Below are positions 17,032-25,764 of a stretch of DNA of 64,000 bases, one piece after another. The notes under the pieces were generated by a model. It saw nothing but the letters and a program-made list of their open reading frames with translations, did not search any database and was not told the DNA's origin. The translations under genes were made by a program, and so were the position numbers. Source of the DNA: Burkholderiaceae bacterium. GTDB taxonomy: Bacteria > Pseudomonadota > Gammaproteobacteria > Burkholderiales > Burkholderiaceae_C. Within the stretch, counting starts at the first letter, position 1. The number at the start of each line of letters is the position of its first letter. Location: positions 806,001 to 870,000 of the forward strand of contig JACKLJ010000002.1 of NCBI GenBank assembly GCA_024235955.1. The letters run 5' to 3'.

Positions 17032-18639
17032 TCAGCAGCCGGCCACCAGGCCGTCGCGGCGCGGGTCGCTGGCGCACTGGTAGCCCTCGACCTTCGGGTC
17101 GCCCATGCGCCAGATGAACTGACCGGCGCCGAAATCCTGGTAGTTGTCGTGGATCACCTCGGTGCGGTGGCCGCGCTCCAGCAGGCCGGCCACCAGCGTT
17201 GCGGCCATGCGCTGCTCCACGTTGATCTCCAGCCCGGCGTTGTAGCGCCAGCGCGGAGCGTCGCAGGCCATCTGCGGGTTCTGGTGGAAGTCGAGCATGC
17301 GCACCAGCGTCTGCACGTGGCCCTGCGGCTGCATGTTTGCGCCCATGACGCCGAAGCTCATGACCGGCTGGCCGTCCTTGGTGAGGAAGGCCGGGATGAT
17401 GGTGTGGAAGGGCCGGCGGCCCGGTGCCACCGCGTTGGGGCTGGACGGATCGAGGCTGAACGCGTGGCCTCGGTTCTGCAGGCTGATGCCGAACTCCGGC
17501 TCCACGCAACCGGAGCCGAAGCCCATGTAGTTGCTCTGGATGAAGCTGACCATCATGCCGTCCTCGTCGGCGGCGGTGAGGTAGATGGTGCCGCCCTTGA
17601 CGGGGTTGCCGGCTCCGAAATCCTGCGCGCGATCCATGCGGATGAGTCTGGCACGCTCGCGCAGGTAGGTCTCGTCGAGCATTTGCGCGGGGGTCACCGC
17701 CATCCGCGATGGCTCGGCCACGTACTGGTAGACGTCGGCGAAGGCGAGCTTCATGGCCTCGATCTGCAGGTGCGTGGCATCCAGGCTGTCGGCGCCCATG
17801 CCCGACAGATCGAACTCGCGCAGGATGCCCAGCGCGATCAGCGCCGCGATGCCCTGGCCGTTGGGCGGGATCTCGTGCAGCGTGTGGCCGCGGTAGTCGG
17901 TGCCGATGGGCGTGACCCACTCGGGCTGGTAGGCCTCGAAATCGCTGGCCTTGTGGGCGCCCCCGTGCTCGGCCGAGAACTTCTCGATCGCCTGCGCGAT
18001 CTCGCCGCCGTAGAACGCGGCGCCCTTGGTCTCGGCGATCAGCCGCAGCGCCCTGGCCGCCGCCGGAAAGCGGAACAGCTCGCCCACCTCGGGCGCGCGG
18101 CCGCGCGGCATGAACGCCTGCGCGAAGCCCGGCAGGCCCTGCAGTTCCGGCACCGCCGCCGCCCACTTCTGCTGCACCACCACCGGCAAGAGGTAGCCGC
18201 GCTCGGCGATCTCGATCGCCGGGGCCAGCACGTCACCCAGCGGCAGGCGGCCGAAACGCTGGTTCAGCTGCACCCAGGCGCCCACCGCGCCCGGCACGGT
18301 GACGGCGTCCATGCCGCGCTTGGGTGGGTTGACCGAGCCGGGGTACTTGCCTTCGAAATAGCCACTGGTCCAGGCGGCGGGCGCGCGGCCGGAGGCGTTC
18401 AGGCCGTGCAGCTGCTGGCCGTCCCACAGGATGCAGAAGGCGTCGCTGCCGAGGCCGTTGCTGACCGGCTCGCAGATGGTCATGGCCGCACCGGCGGCCA
18501 CCGCCGCGTCGACCGCATTGCCGCCCTGCTGCAGCACGCGCAGCCCGGCCTGCGCCGCCAGCGGGTGGGAAGTGGCCACGGCGTTGCGGGCGAAGACTGG
18601 CAGGCGCTCGGAAAGGTAGGTGCTGTTGTAGGTGAACAT
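17032..18639 (-). CDS. gamma-glutamyltransferase family protein
   Basis: This N-terminal-nucleophile hydrolase of 535 residues is expected to self-cleave at Thr351 (KGGTIYLTAADEDG), the residue that starts the small subunit and attacks gamma-glutamyl bonds. The large-subunit motif GGNAVDAAVAAGAAM is near residue 40. The substrate-loop GFGSG follows the nucleophile. No signal peptide is seen (MFTYNSTYLSERLPVFAR), unlike the periplasmic E. coli enzyme, so this is probably a cytoplasmic glutathione-hydrolase-like member or a related acylase. It lies between the DUF3422 gene (9 bp upstream) and an EamA transporter (10 bp downstream). Confidence 0.9.
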   Translation of the reverse strand: MFTYNSTYLSERLPVFARNAVATSHPLAAQAGLRVLQQGGNAVDAAVAAGAAMTICEPVSNGLGSDAFCILWDGQQLHGLNASGRAPAAWTSGYFEGKYPGSVNPPKRGMDAVTVPGAVGAWVQLNQRFGRLPLGDVLAPAIEIAERGYLLPVVVQQKWAAAVPELQGLPGFAQAFMPRGRAPEVGELFRFPAAARALRLIAETKGAAFYGGEIAQAIEKFSAEHGGAHKASDFEAYQPEWVTPIGTDYRGHTLHEIPPNGQGIAALIALGILREFDLSGMGADSLDATHLQIEAMKLAFADVYQYVAEPSRMAVTPAQMLDETYLRERARLIRMDRAQDFGAGNPVKGGTIYLTAADEDGMMVSFIQSNYMGFGSGCVEPEFGISLQNRGHAFSLDPSSPNAVAPGRRPFHTIIPAFLTKDGQPVMSFGVMGANMQPQGHVQTLVRMLDFHQNPQMACDAPRWRYNAGLEINVEQRMAATLVAGLLERGHRTEVIHDNYQDFGAGQFIWRMGDPKVEGYQCASDPRRDGLVAGC

Positions 18640-18648
18640 GATCGAGGT

Positions 18649-19962
18649 TCAAGGGTTGTCGTCGCGGCCGACGATGCTGTGGTGCACGCTGCGCAGCGAC
18701 CACCACACCACCAGCACGACGACGGGAACGGCCACCGCGATGGTGGCTTCGGGGGTGAAAGGCCAGCCCAGCTTCTGGGCGCCCTTGGCCAGGTAGCCCA
18801 GCAGGCCGAGCACGTAGTAGGAAATGGCCGCCACCGACAGCCCCTCCACCGTGGACTGGAGCTTGAGCTGCAGGTCCTGGCGGCGGTTCATGGTGGCCAG
18901 CAGCTCGCGGCTGCTCTGCTGCTGTTCCACTTCCACGCGCGTGCGCAGCAGGCCGCTCACGCGCTCGATGCGCTGCGACAGCGCAGCCTGGCGCTGCTCG
19001 GCCGAGCTGCAGGTGGCCATGGCGGGCGCGAGCCGGCGCTGCATGAAATCGTGCAGCGACTGCATGCCCAGGATGCGCGTCTCGGCAATGTCGGCCAGCC
19101 GCTGCTCCACCAGGTTGAAGTAGGCGGCGCTGGCGGAAAAGCGTGTGTGGGTGGCCGCGTAGCGGCCCTCCAGCTCGGCGGCCAGCCGGGTCAGGCTGTC
19201 GAGCAGCTCGGCTTCGTCCTCCCGCGCGGCCTGGCGCACAGCCTGGGCCAATGCAGCCAGCTCGGCCTCGCCCTCGGCCAGCCAGGCGCCGGATTCGCGC
19301 GCCGCCGGCAGGCCCATGAGCGCGGCCATGCGGTAGGTCTCGATGTCCAGCAGCCGCTGCACCAGCCGGCCGAGCCGGCGCGGCGACACCTTGCCCGGCG
19401 CGCTTTCGCCCACCAGCACCAGCATGCGGATGCTGCCGTCGCCGCGCATCTGCATGTCGGTGTGCAGGTCGCAGCTGTTGCTGATGACGGTGGAGCCGGT
19501 GACCGTGCTGGCATCGAAGATCTGGCGCACCACGGCGGCGCCGTCCACCTCGGCCCGCGGCACGGCCCACAGGTCGACCTGGGTGAGGCACTGCCCGGGA
19601 AGATCCTGCCGCCAGGCCGAAGGCGCCAGCGTGGCGGCCGGCTGCGGCGCACCCTGGCTCAAGGTGAGCAGCTCGTCTGCGCGCATGGGGCGCATGAAGG
19701 TCCAGGCGACGAACTCGGTGTGCTGTTCCCAGCGCAGCCGGAACTCGCCCAGATCGATCCGCAGGAAGCTCGTGGTGTCCTCGGGCAGCTTGCGGCCCGT
19801 GGCCTCCAGCAGCGACTGCAGGTGGGCCCGGCTCTGCGCGCGCGTTGCAGCATCGACCCACATCACGATGTGGGAGATGGCCAGCGGCGCTTCCAGCGAT
19901 TCCGGCGGCCTGGCGTGGACCTCCTGGTGCAGGGTCGCGCGAAGCGGGTGGGCGGCGGGCAT
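18649..19962 (-). CDS. DUF3422 family membrane protein
   Basis: This 437-residue protein matches the DUF3422 family: an N-terminal region with RATLHQEVHARPPE (residues 7-20), a long helical middle with likely coiled coil, and two hydrophobic segments near the C-terminus (around 370-425; ISYYVLGLLGYL and IAVAVPVVVLVVWW). Function is unknown; the predicted arrangement is a cytoplasmic domain anchored by two C-terminal helices. The ATG at 19962 is selected because the family starts just before RATLHQEVHARP. It is first in a run with ggt and a transporter. Confidence 0.88.
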   Translation of the reverse strand: MPAAHPLRATLHQEVHARPPESLEAPLAISHIVMWVDAATRAQSRAHLQSLLEATGRKLPEDTTSFLRIDLGEFRLRWEQHTEFVAWTFMRPMRADELLTLSQGAPQPAATLAPSAWRQDLPGQCLTQVDLWAVPRAEVDGAAVVRQIFDASTVTGSTVISNSCDLHTDMQMRGDGSIRMLVLVGESAPGKVSPRRLGRLVQRLLDIETYRMAALMGLPAARESGAWLAEGEAELAALAQAVRQAAREDEAELLDSLTRLAAELEGRYAATHTRFSASAAYFNLVEQRLADIAETRILGMQSLHDFMQRRLAPAMATCSSAEQRQAALSQRIERVSGLLRTRVEVEQQQSSRELLATMNRRQDLQLKLQSTVEGLSVAAISYYVLGLLGYLAKGAQKLGWPFTPEATIAVAVPVVVLVVWWSLRSVHHSIVGRDDNP

Positions 19963-20055
19963 GTCGGATCGGTCGGTCGGCGGAGGCGGCAAGGTACCGA
20001 TTGTGGCCGATGCGGATGGCAGAGGCCTCGCCGGGCAGCGGAGGCGCGGCACCAA

Positions 20056-20082
20056 CGAAAAGCGGCACCGCCAGGGTGCCGC
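20056..20082 (-). terminator. intrinsic terminator after tctA
   Basis: On the minus strand GCGGCACC and GGTGCCGC form an 8-bp stem with a 5-base loop followed by TTTTCG. It lies 26 bp past the tctA stop. Confidence 0.8.
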
Positions 20083-20107
20083 AGGAGGGGCCGCCGCGGA
20101 TGCGGCG

Positions 20108-21619
20108 TCAGTCCTCGACGAAGGCTTCCTGCCGCCCCTTCTTGACCGCGGGGAGCAGCACGATCACCAGCAGCGCCGCCGCCATGGCCAGCAGCGTGGC
20201 CGACAGCGGCCGCGTGACCAGCACGCTCCAGTCGCCGCGCGACAGCAGCAGCGCGCGCCGCAGGTTTTCTTCCATCATCTGGCCGAGCACCAGGCCCAGC
20301 AGCAGTGGCGCCGGCTCCATGCCGAGCTTGATGAAGATGTAGCCGATGACGCCGAACCAGCCCACCATCCACACGTCGAAGGTGTTGTTGTTGGTGGTGT
20401 AGACACCGATGGCGCAGAACAGCACGATGGCCGGGAACAGCCAGCGGTAAGGCACCGTGAGCAGCTTGATCCAGATGCCGATCAGCGGCAGGTTCAGGAT
20501 CACCAGCATGGCGTTGCCGATCCACATGGAGGCGATCAGGCCCCAGAACAGGTCGGGGTTGCTGGTCATGACCTGCGGCCCGGGCTGGATGTTGTGGATG
20601 GTCATGGCACCCACCATCAGCGCCATCACCGCGTTGGGTGGAATGCCCAGCGTCAGCAGCGGGATGAACGAGGTCTGCGAGCCCGCGTTGTTGGCCGACT
20701 CCGGGCCCGCCACGCCGCGGATGTTGCCCTTGCCGAACGGCGCCTCGCCGCCCTTCAGGCGCATCTTCTTCTCGATGGTGTAGGACGCAAAGGCCGACAG
20801 CGTGGCGCCGCCGCCCGGCAGGATGCCCAGGGCCGAGCCCAGCGCGGTGCCGCGCAGCACGGCCGGCATCATCAGCTTCCAGTCTTCCTTGCTCGGGTAG
20901 AGGTGGGTGACCTTGTTGACGAAGATCTCGCGCTTCTCGTCCGAATGCGAGAGGTTGGCGATGATCTCGCCGTAACCGAACACACCCATGGCCACCACGA
21001 TGAAGCCGATGCCGTCGGTCAGCTCCGGGATGTCGAACGAGTAGCGCGCCACGCCCGAGTTGACGTCGGTGCCGACCATGCCGATCAGCAGGCCCAGCAC
21101 GATCATGCCGATGGCCTTGAGCAGCGAGCCGGACGCCATCACCACCGCACCCAGCAGACCGAGCACCATGAGCGAGAAGTACTCCGCCGGACCGAAGGCG
21201 AACGCGACCTCGGTCAGCGGAATCGCGAACGCCGCCAGCACCAGCGTGCCGAAGCAGCCGGCAAAGAACGAGCCGATGGCCGCCACCGCGAGCGCCGGCC
21301 CGGCCCGGCCCTGGCGCGCCATCTGGTAGCCATCGATGGCCGTCACCACCGACGAGGCCTCACCCGGCAGGTTCACCAGGATGGCGGTGGTGGAGCCGCC
21401 GTACTGGGCGCCGTAGTAGATGCCGGCCAGCATGATCAGCGCCGCCACCGGGGGCAGCGCGTAGGTGGCCGGCAGCAGCATGGCGATGGTGGCCACCGGG
21501 CCGACGCCCGGCAGCACGCCGATCAGCGTGCCCAGCAGGCAGCCGATCAGTGCGTAGAGCAGGTTCTGCATCGTGAAGGCGACGCCGAACCCGAGCGAAA
21601 GGTGTTCCAGCAGATCCAT
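20108..21619 (-). CDS. tctA: tripartite tricarboxylate transporter permease TctA
   Basis: This 503-residue large permease of a TTT-type importer is very hydrophobic with about 11-12 membrane segments. The family signatures are GVLPGVGPVATIAMLLP (near residue 35), YYGAQYGGSTTAILVNLPGE (68-87) and ILPGGGATLSAF in the second half. It takes up carboxylates with TctB and a periplasmic TctC. A strong AAGGAGGG precedes its ATG, and tctB lies 13 bp upstream. TctC is absent from this window, so the substrate is undefined. Confidence 0.95.
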   Translation of the reverse strand: MDLLEHLSLGFGVAFTMQNLLYALIGCLLGTLIGVLPGVGPVATIAMLLPATYALPPVAALIMLAGIYYGAQYGGSTTAILVNLPGEASSVVTAIDGYQMARQGRAGPALAVAAIGSFFAGCFGTLVLAAFAIPLTEVAFAFGPAEYFSLMVLGLLGAVVMASGSLLKAIGMIVLGLLIGMVGTDVNSGVARYSFDIPELTDGIGFIVVAMGVFGYGEIIANLSHSDEKREIFVNKVTHLYPSKEDWKLMMPAVLRGTALGSALGILPGGGATLSAFASYTIEKKMRLKGGEAPFGKGNIRGVAGPESANNAGSQTSFIPLLTLGIPPNAVMALMVGAMTIHNIQPGPQVMTSNPDLFWGLIASMWIGNAMLVILNLPLIGIWIKLLTVPYRWLFPAIVLFCAIGVYTTNNNTFDVWMVGWFGVIGYIFIKLGMEPAPLLLGLVLGQMMEENLRRALLLSRGDWSVLVTRPLSATLLAMAAALLVIVLLPAVKKGRQEAFVED

Positions 21620-21632
21620 GGTGTGCCCTCCT

Positions 21633-22121
21633 TCAGCCGCTGATGAAGCTCGGCCAGACCTGAAGCGTCAGGTTCAGGCCCCAGACGAAGGTGATCCAGC
21701 TGCCGACCGCCAGGACGACGGACAGGATGATCACTTCGCTCCACTTGAATTCCGTGCCCGCCCTGGCCGCCACGATGACCAGCGCGAAGATCGCGACGAT
21801 CAGGCCCATGGCCGGAATGCCCAGGCTCGGCATGCCGCCCAGCAGGATGCCGAACAGGAAGTTGGCCAGGATGATGTAGGCCAGCGGCTTCCAGGCCCAG
21901 GGTCCGACCGGGTCGCCATCCGGTGTCTCGATCACCAGCGCGCGGAAGGCCACCACCGCGCCGATGATGGCCAGCAGCACCCCCAGCAACAGGGGAAAGT
22001 AGCCTGGGCCCATGCGCGCCGCATCGCCCACGGAATAGTTGGATGCGCCGATCGCGAAGCCGATGCCGATCACGATGTAGAGCAGCCCGGCGAAGAAATC
22101 CTTCTGGCTCTTGATGTGCAT
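21633..22121 (-). CDS. tctB: tripartite tricarboxylate transporter small subunit TctB
   Basis: This 162-residue four-helix membrane protein begins MHIKSQKDFFAGLLYIVIG, with GPGYFPLLLG typical of TctB. The ATG at 22121 has AGGAG about 7 bases upstream, which decides the start over an in-frame ATG 150 bases further up. It pairs with tctA downstream. Confidence 0.93.
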   Translation of the reverse strand: MHIKSQKDFFAGLLYIVIGIGFAIGASNYSVGDAARMGPGYFPLLLGVLLAIIGAVVAFRALVIETPDGDPVGPWAWKPLAYIILANFLFGILLGGMPSLGIPAMGLIVAIFALVIVAARAGTEFKWSEVIILSVVLAVGSWITFVWGLNLTLQVWPSFISG

Positions 22122-22519
22122 TGCACTTCTCCTCGGATAGATGTCCTCGGAATTCTGCGCAACAAACCCCGCGCTCCGCATGTGGATTCCACTAAGCACG
22201 GGAAAACCCGTAAGCCGGGGTGCCGGCACGGCCATGCAGCGCCGGAAAGTGGCGGTTGCAACGAAATGCACGCTGGCGCGGCTTCGCTCCAGTCTGCTAC
22301 CGGGATCGGGCGCATCAAGGGACGAAAGGCCGCGGAGCAGGCCGTACCGGCAACCGCCGTGGCCGGACCTGTACCGACCACTGGCGGTGTCACCCTCCCG
22401 GAGAGAGAGGAACTGAGGCCCGCAGATCCAGACCTGCCTGCGCAGGTCTGGACAGGCCGAAGGGCCGACGCCTCTGGCGGCGAGCGCCGAGGCGCGTCAG
22501 CGACTCAGGGGGATGTCCG
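22122..22519. other. 398-bp gene-free stretch with a perfect inverted repeat
   Basis: No open frame here has family features or a plausible ribosome binding site. A perfect 10-bp inverted repeat, CCAGACCTGC / GCAGGTCTGG with a 4-base loop, occupies 22428-22451; it lacks a T-run, so it may be an operator, a weak terminator for the ATPase gene or a structured RNA. The promoter of tctBA should lie here but I could not pick one with confidence. TctC would often be found near this place and is missing. Confidence 0.6.
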
Positions 22520-24319
22520 TCATGACCCCATCGGAGGGGTCGCCGAGATCACTTCCTGAAGCGTGGTCACGCCCTCGGCCGCGCGCAGCGCGCCGGCCAG
22601 CCGGAGCGGGCGCATGCCGTCGGCCACGGACTGCTTGCGCAGCTCGGTCAGGCCCTTTTCGTCGTGCAACAGCTGGCGGAAGTTTTCGCTCACCGTCAGC
22701 AGCTCGTAGATGCCCATGCGGCCGCGGTAGCCGGTCATGCGGCATTCGATGCAGCCCACCGGCTTGTAGAGGCGCGGCTCGCTGTTCAGCTTCCAGGGCT
22801 TGATGGCATCGGCGAGCATCTCACGGGACGCCGGGTCGTCGTCAGGCTCCCGGCAGTTCTTGCACAGCGTGCGCACCAGCCGCTGCGCCAGCACGCCCAG
22901 CACGGTGGCGTTCAGCAGGTAGCGCGGCACGCCCAGCTCCATCAGGCGCGTCAGCGCCGAAGGCGCATCATTGGTGTGCAGGGTGGAGAACACCAGATGA
23001 CCGGTGAGCGCGGCCTGCACCGCCATCTCGGCCGTCTCCAGGTCGCGGATCTCGCCGATCATGATCACATCCGGATCCTGCCGCATCAGGGCGCGCAGGC
23101 CTTCGGCGAAGCCGAAGTCGAGCTGCGGCTGCACCTGGGTCTGGTTCAGCGCCGGGTCGATGCGCTCGATCGGGTCCTCGATGGTGGAGACGTTGACCTC
23201 TTCCGTGGCCACGCGCTTGAGCGTGGAGTACAGCGTGGTGGTCTTGCCCGAGCCCGTAGGCCCCGTCACCAGGATGACGCCGTTCGGGCGCGCCACCAGG
23301 GTCTCCCAGCGCGCCGCATCGTGCGGCGTGAAGCCGAGCGCGTCCAGGTCCTTCACGGCCGTGTCCGGGTCGAAGATGCGCATCACTAGCTTCTCGCCGA
23401 AGGCAGTCGGCAAGGTCGAGAGGCGCATCTCGATCTCCTCGCCGCGCGGGTTGCGGGTCTTGATGCGGCCGTCGAGCGGGCGGCGCTTTTCCACCACGTC
23501 CATGCGGCCGAGCAGCTTAATGCGCGCCGTCATGGCCGCCATCACGCCCAGCGGCACGGTGTACACGGGGTGCAACACGCCGTCGATGCGGAAGCGGATC
23601 ACGCCCTGGTCGCGCCGCGGCTCCAGGTGGATGTCGCTGGCGCGCTGGTCGAAGGCGTACTGCCACAGCCAGTCGACCACCTGCACCACGCCCTGGTCGT
23701 TGGCGTCGAGCTGCTTGTTGCTCTTGCCCAGCTCCACCAGTTGCTCGAAGCTGGCGCCGACGGCCCCACCCGCTTTCTGCGCCGCCCGCACCGATTTGGC
23801 CAGCGCGAAGAACTCGCCCGTGTAGCGCTTGATCTCCTGCGGGTTGGCCACCACGCGCCGCACCTGGCGCTTGGCCTGCCGTTCCACCTCGGCCACCCAG
23901 TCGTCGATGAAGGGCTCGGCCGTGGCCACCACCACCTCGCCGCTGGTCACCTGTACGGGCAGCACCTTGTGCCGCTCGGCGTAGGTGGCGCTCATGGTGT
24001 CGGCCACCTTGCCCACATCCACCTTGAGCGGGTCGATGCGCAGGTAGCCCAGCCCGGCGCGGCGCGCCAGGTACTGCGTGAGTTCCTCCACGTCCATGGG
24101 CACGCCGTCGCTGGCGCGCTCGATACCCACGGCCGCCAGGCGCACCAGGGCCGGCTGGGCGCTCTCGGCCGCCGAGCAACGGGCGATGGTGCGCGTGGCC
24201 TCCTCCGGCGTGATCACGCCGTCGGCGCGCATCCACTCGACCATGTGGCGCCACTGCACCGGGCCCACGTAGTGCTCGGGCGCGCTCAGCGGCGCCTGCC
24301 TGCTTGCTGTCTTGTTCAT
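22520..24319 (-). CDS. GspE/PulE/PilB-type secretion ATPase
   Basis: This 599-residue hexameric-type ATPase of type II secretion/type IV pilus systems has an N-terminal MshEN-like domain (about residues 60-165) followed by the catalytic core. The core carries Walker A GPTGSGKTTTLYS, the Asp box, Walker B IMIGEIRDLETAE and the His box STLHTNDAPSALTRL. The zinc site is intact: CKNC and CIEC. No other secretion or pilus genes are near, so its assembly partner lies elsewhere. The start overlaps the stop of the spermidine-synthase-like gene (ATGA), indicating coupling. Confidence 0.92.
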   Translation of the reverse strand: MNKTASRQAPLSAPEHYVGPVQWRHMVEWMRADGVITPEEATRTIARCSAAESAQPALVRLAAVGIERASDGVPMDVEELTQYLARRAGLGYLRIDPLKVDVGKVADTMSATYAERHKVLPVQVTSGEVVVATAEPFIDDWVAEVERQAKRQVRRVVANPQEIKRYTGEFFALAKSVRAAQKAGGAVGASFEQLVELGKSNKQLDANDQGVVQVVDWLWQYAFDQRASDIHLEPRRDQGVIRFRIDGVLHPVYTVPLGVMAAMTARIKLLGRMDVVEKRRPLDGRIKTRNPRGEEIEMRLSTLPTAFGEKLVMRIFDPDTAVKDLDALGFTPHDAARWETLVARPNGVILVTGPTGSGKTTTLYSTLKRVATEEVNVSTIEDPIERIDPALNQTQVQPQLDFGFAEGLRALMRQDPDVIMIGEIRDLETAEMAVQAALTGHLVFSTLHTNDAPSALTRLMELGVPRYLLNATVLGVLAQRLVRTLCKNCREPDDDPASREMLADAIKPWKLNSEPRLYKPVGCIECRMTGYRGRMGIYELLTVSENFRQLLHDEKGLTELRKQSVADGMRPLRLAGALRAAEGVTTLQEVISATPPMGS

Positions 24320-25071
24320 CGTTCCAGGGGCTTGAAGGTCCTGAGCCATTTGGTCGCCGGCAGGTGCCAGCGGGTCTCGATCTCCTGCGCGCGCGCCTCC
24401 AGCAGCGCGCGCTTGGGACGCGTGGGCGTGCGCTGCGCCAGCACCACGGTGTTGCCCTCGCGCGTGGGCTTGAAGCTCCACAGCGCACGGGTGCCAAAGG
24501 CCTCGGCCATGCGGGCCAGGCTGCGCTCGAAGCTGGCGGCGCGGCCGAACAGGTTGACGGTCATGCAGGCGCTGTCGGTCAGCAGGCGCCGGCAGTCGGC
24601 GTAGAACTCGGCGCTGTCGAGCACCGGGGCTGCGGCCTCGTGGTCGTACAGGTCGACCTGCAGCGCGTCCACGGTGCCGATCCATTCGTCGCCGCGGATC
24701 TCGCGCGCCGCGTCGGCCAGCACCACGCGCAGGCGCGGGCCCTGCGGGGGCAGCTTGAACCAGCCTTCGCACACGGCCAGCACCTGCGGATTCAACTCGA
24801 TGGCGGTGCAGGTCATGCCCAGCTGCTTGTAGCAGAACTTGGTCAGCGCGCCGGCGCCCAGGCCAAGCTGCATGGCGTGACCGCCGGGCACCACCCCTTC
24901 GGGCGCGAACAGCAGCCAGGCCATCATGCGCTGCACGTATTCCAGCTCCAGCTCGAACGGAGCGCCGATGCGCATCGAGCCCTGCACCCACTCGGTGCCC
25001 AGGTGCAGATGGCGCACGCCGTCGAACTCGGAGAAGCTGACTTCGGGAAGGGCAATGACTTTGGGTTTCAC
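24316..25071 (-). CDS. spermidine synthase-fold protein (SpeE-like)
   Basis: This protein of about 251 residues has a class I methyltransferase/aminopropyltransferase fold. The nucleotide-binding strand reads MQLGLGAGALTKFCYK, followed by TAIELNPQV, and the acidic DALQVDLYDHEA is in place of the aminopropyltransferase active-site Asp region. The gene shares its end with the GspE gene. GTG at 25071 is chosen; a TTG at 25101 is the only alternative. A possible promoter (TTTACA, CATAAT) ends only a few bases before GTG, so the mRNA may be nearly leaderless. True polyamine synthesis is unproven. Confidence 0.75.
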   Translation of the reverse strand: MKPKVIALPEVSFSEFDGVRHLHLGTEWVQGSMRIGAPFELELEYVQRMMAWLLFAPEGVVPGGHAMQLGLGAGALTKFCYKQLGMTCTAIELNPQVLAVCEGWFKLPPQGPRLRVVLADAAREIRGDEWIGTVDALQVDLYDHEAAAPVLDSAEFYADCRRLLTDSACMTVNLFGRAASFERSLARMAEAFGTRALWSFKPTREGNTVVLAQRTPTRPKRALLEARAQEIETRWHLPATKWLRTFKPLER

Positions 25072-25197
25072 GACGCACAGATTATGGGCGGCCCGCGTCA
25101 AGCTATGTAAAGCGCAACGCGCGCCGCCTTCACCAACGGCCGCTCAGCGTGAAAAAAGGTCGTCAGCCGCCTGGCCGACGCGAACCCTGTGCGAGCC

Positions 25198-25764
25198 CTA
25201 CACCAGACCGACGTCAGCCATCACGGCCCGCCAGGCGGCCAGCTTGCGCTCGAACGACCAGCTCGCGTGCGCCGGGCTGGTGGACGGCAGGCGGTGCAGG
25301 GCCAGCGGCGGCGCGCCCAGCGAGGCGGCCACAGCACTGGCGTGGCGATGGCTTTCGCCGCCGTTGAAGCCGACGGCCAGCAACTGCGGGCAGCGCCTGC
25401 GCAAGGTGGCAAAGTCGTTCAGCTCTCCCTGGCGGATGGCCGCGTCCAGGCTGCCCTGGCGCTCGCAGGCGGCGTACACGTCCCACAGGCCCAGGCCGTG
25501 GGCAAGCAGCCATTCGCTTCTTTTTTCATAGCTGCCTGCGCCCGTCAACAATGGGCTGCAAGGCCAAATGGCTTGCAAAATGGCCCAGAACTGGTTGCGC
25601 GGGTGGGCGTAGTAGCGCTGCTCGGCCAGCGAGCGCTGGCTGGGAAAGCTGCCCAGGATCAGCAGGCGCGTGCGGGCATCGGCAATGGGCGGCAGGCCCT
25701 GCAAGCAGCCCTCGCCGCCCAGGCCCGCTGCGGCCGGCGCAGGTTCAGCCTTGCGCCGCGGCAT
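25198..25764 (-). CDS. DNA-deoxyinosine glycosylase (UDG family 6)
   Basis: This 188-residue uracil-DNA-glycosylase-superfamily enzyme is closest to the hypoxanthine-DNA glycosylase group. The first motif is LILGSFPSQRSLAEQRYYAH with PRNQFW (about residues 34-60), and FNGGESH is the counterpart of motif 2. It would remove deaminated bases in base-excision repair. The middle part WPCSPLLTGAGSYEKRSEW is encoded by an antisense palindromic element, inserting foreign sequence between the active-site loop and GLWDVYAACER. Start overlaps the glmM stop by 20 bp in another frame. Confidence 0.85.
   Translation of the reverse strand: MPRRKAEPAPAAAGLGGEGCLQGLPPIADARTRLLILGSFPSQRSLAEQRYYAHPRNQFWAILQAIWPCSPLLTGAGSYEKRSEWLLAHGLGLWDVYAACERQGSLDAAIRQGELNDFATLRRRCPQLLAVGFNGGESHRHASAVAASLGAPPLALHRLPSTSPAHASWSFERKLAAWRAVMADVGLV
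25521..25583 (+). repeat. dispersed palindromic element, in-frame copy in the glycosylase gene
   Basis: TTTTTTCATAGCTGCCTGCG, a GCCC-loop-GGGC hairpin and GCAAGGCCAAATGGCTTGC as a second hairpin show the two-stem structure well. The gene reads the opposite strand in the frame GGC-GCA-GGC-AGC-TAT (GAGSY), different from most coding copies. Confidence 0.9.
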
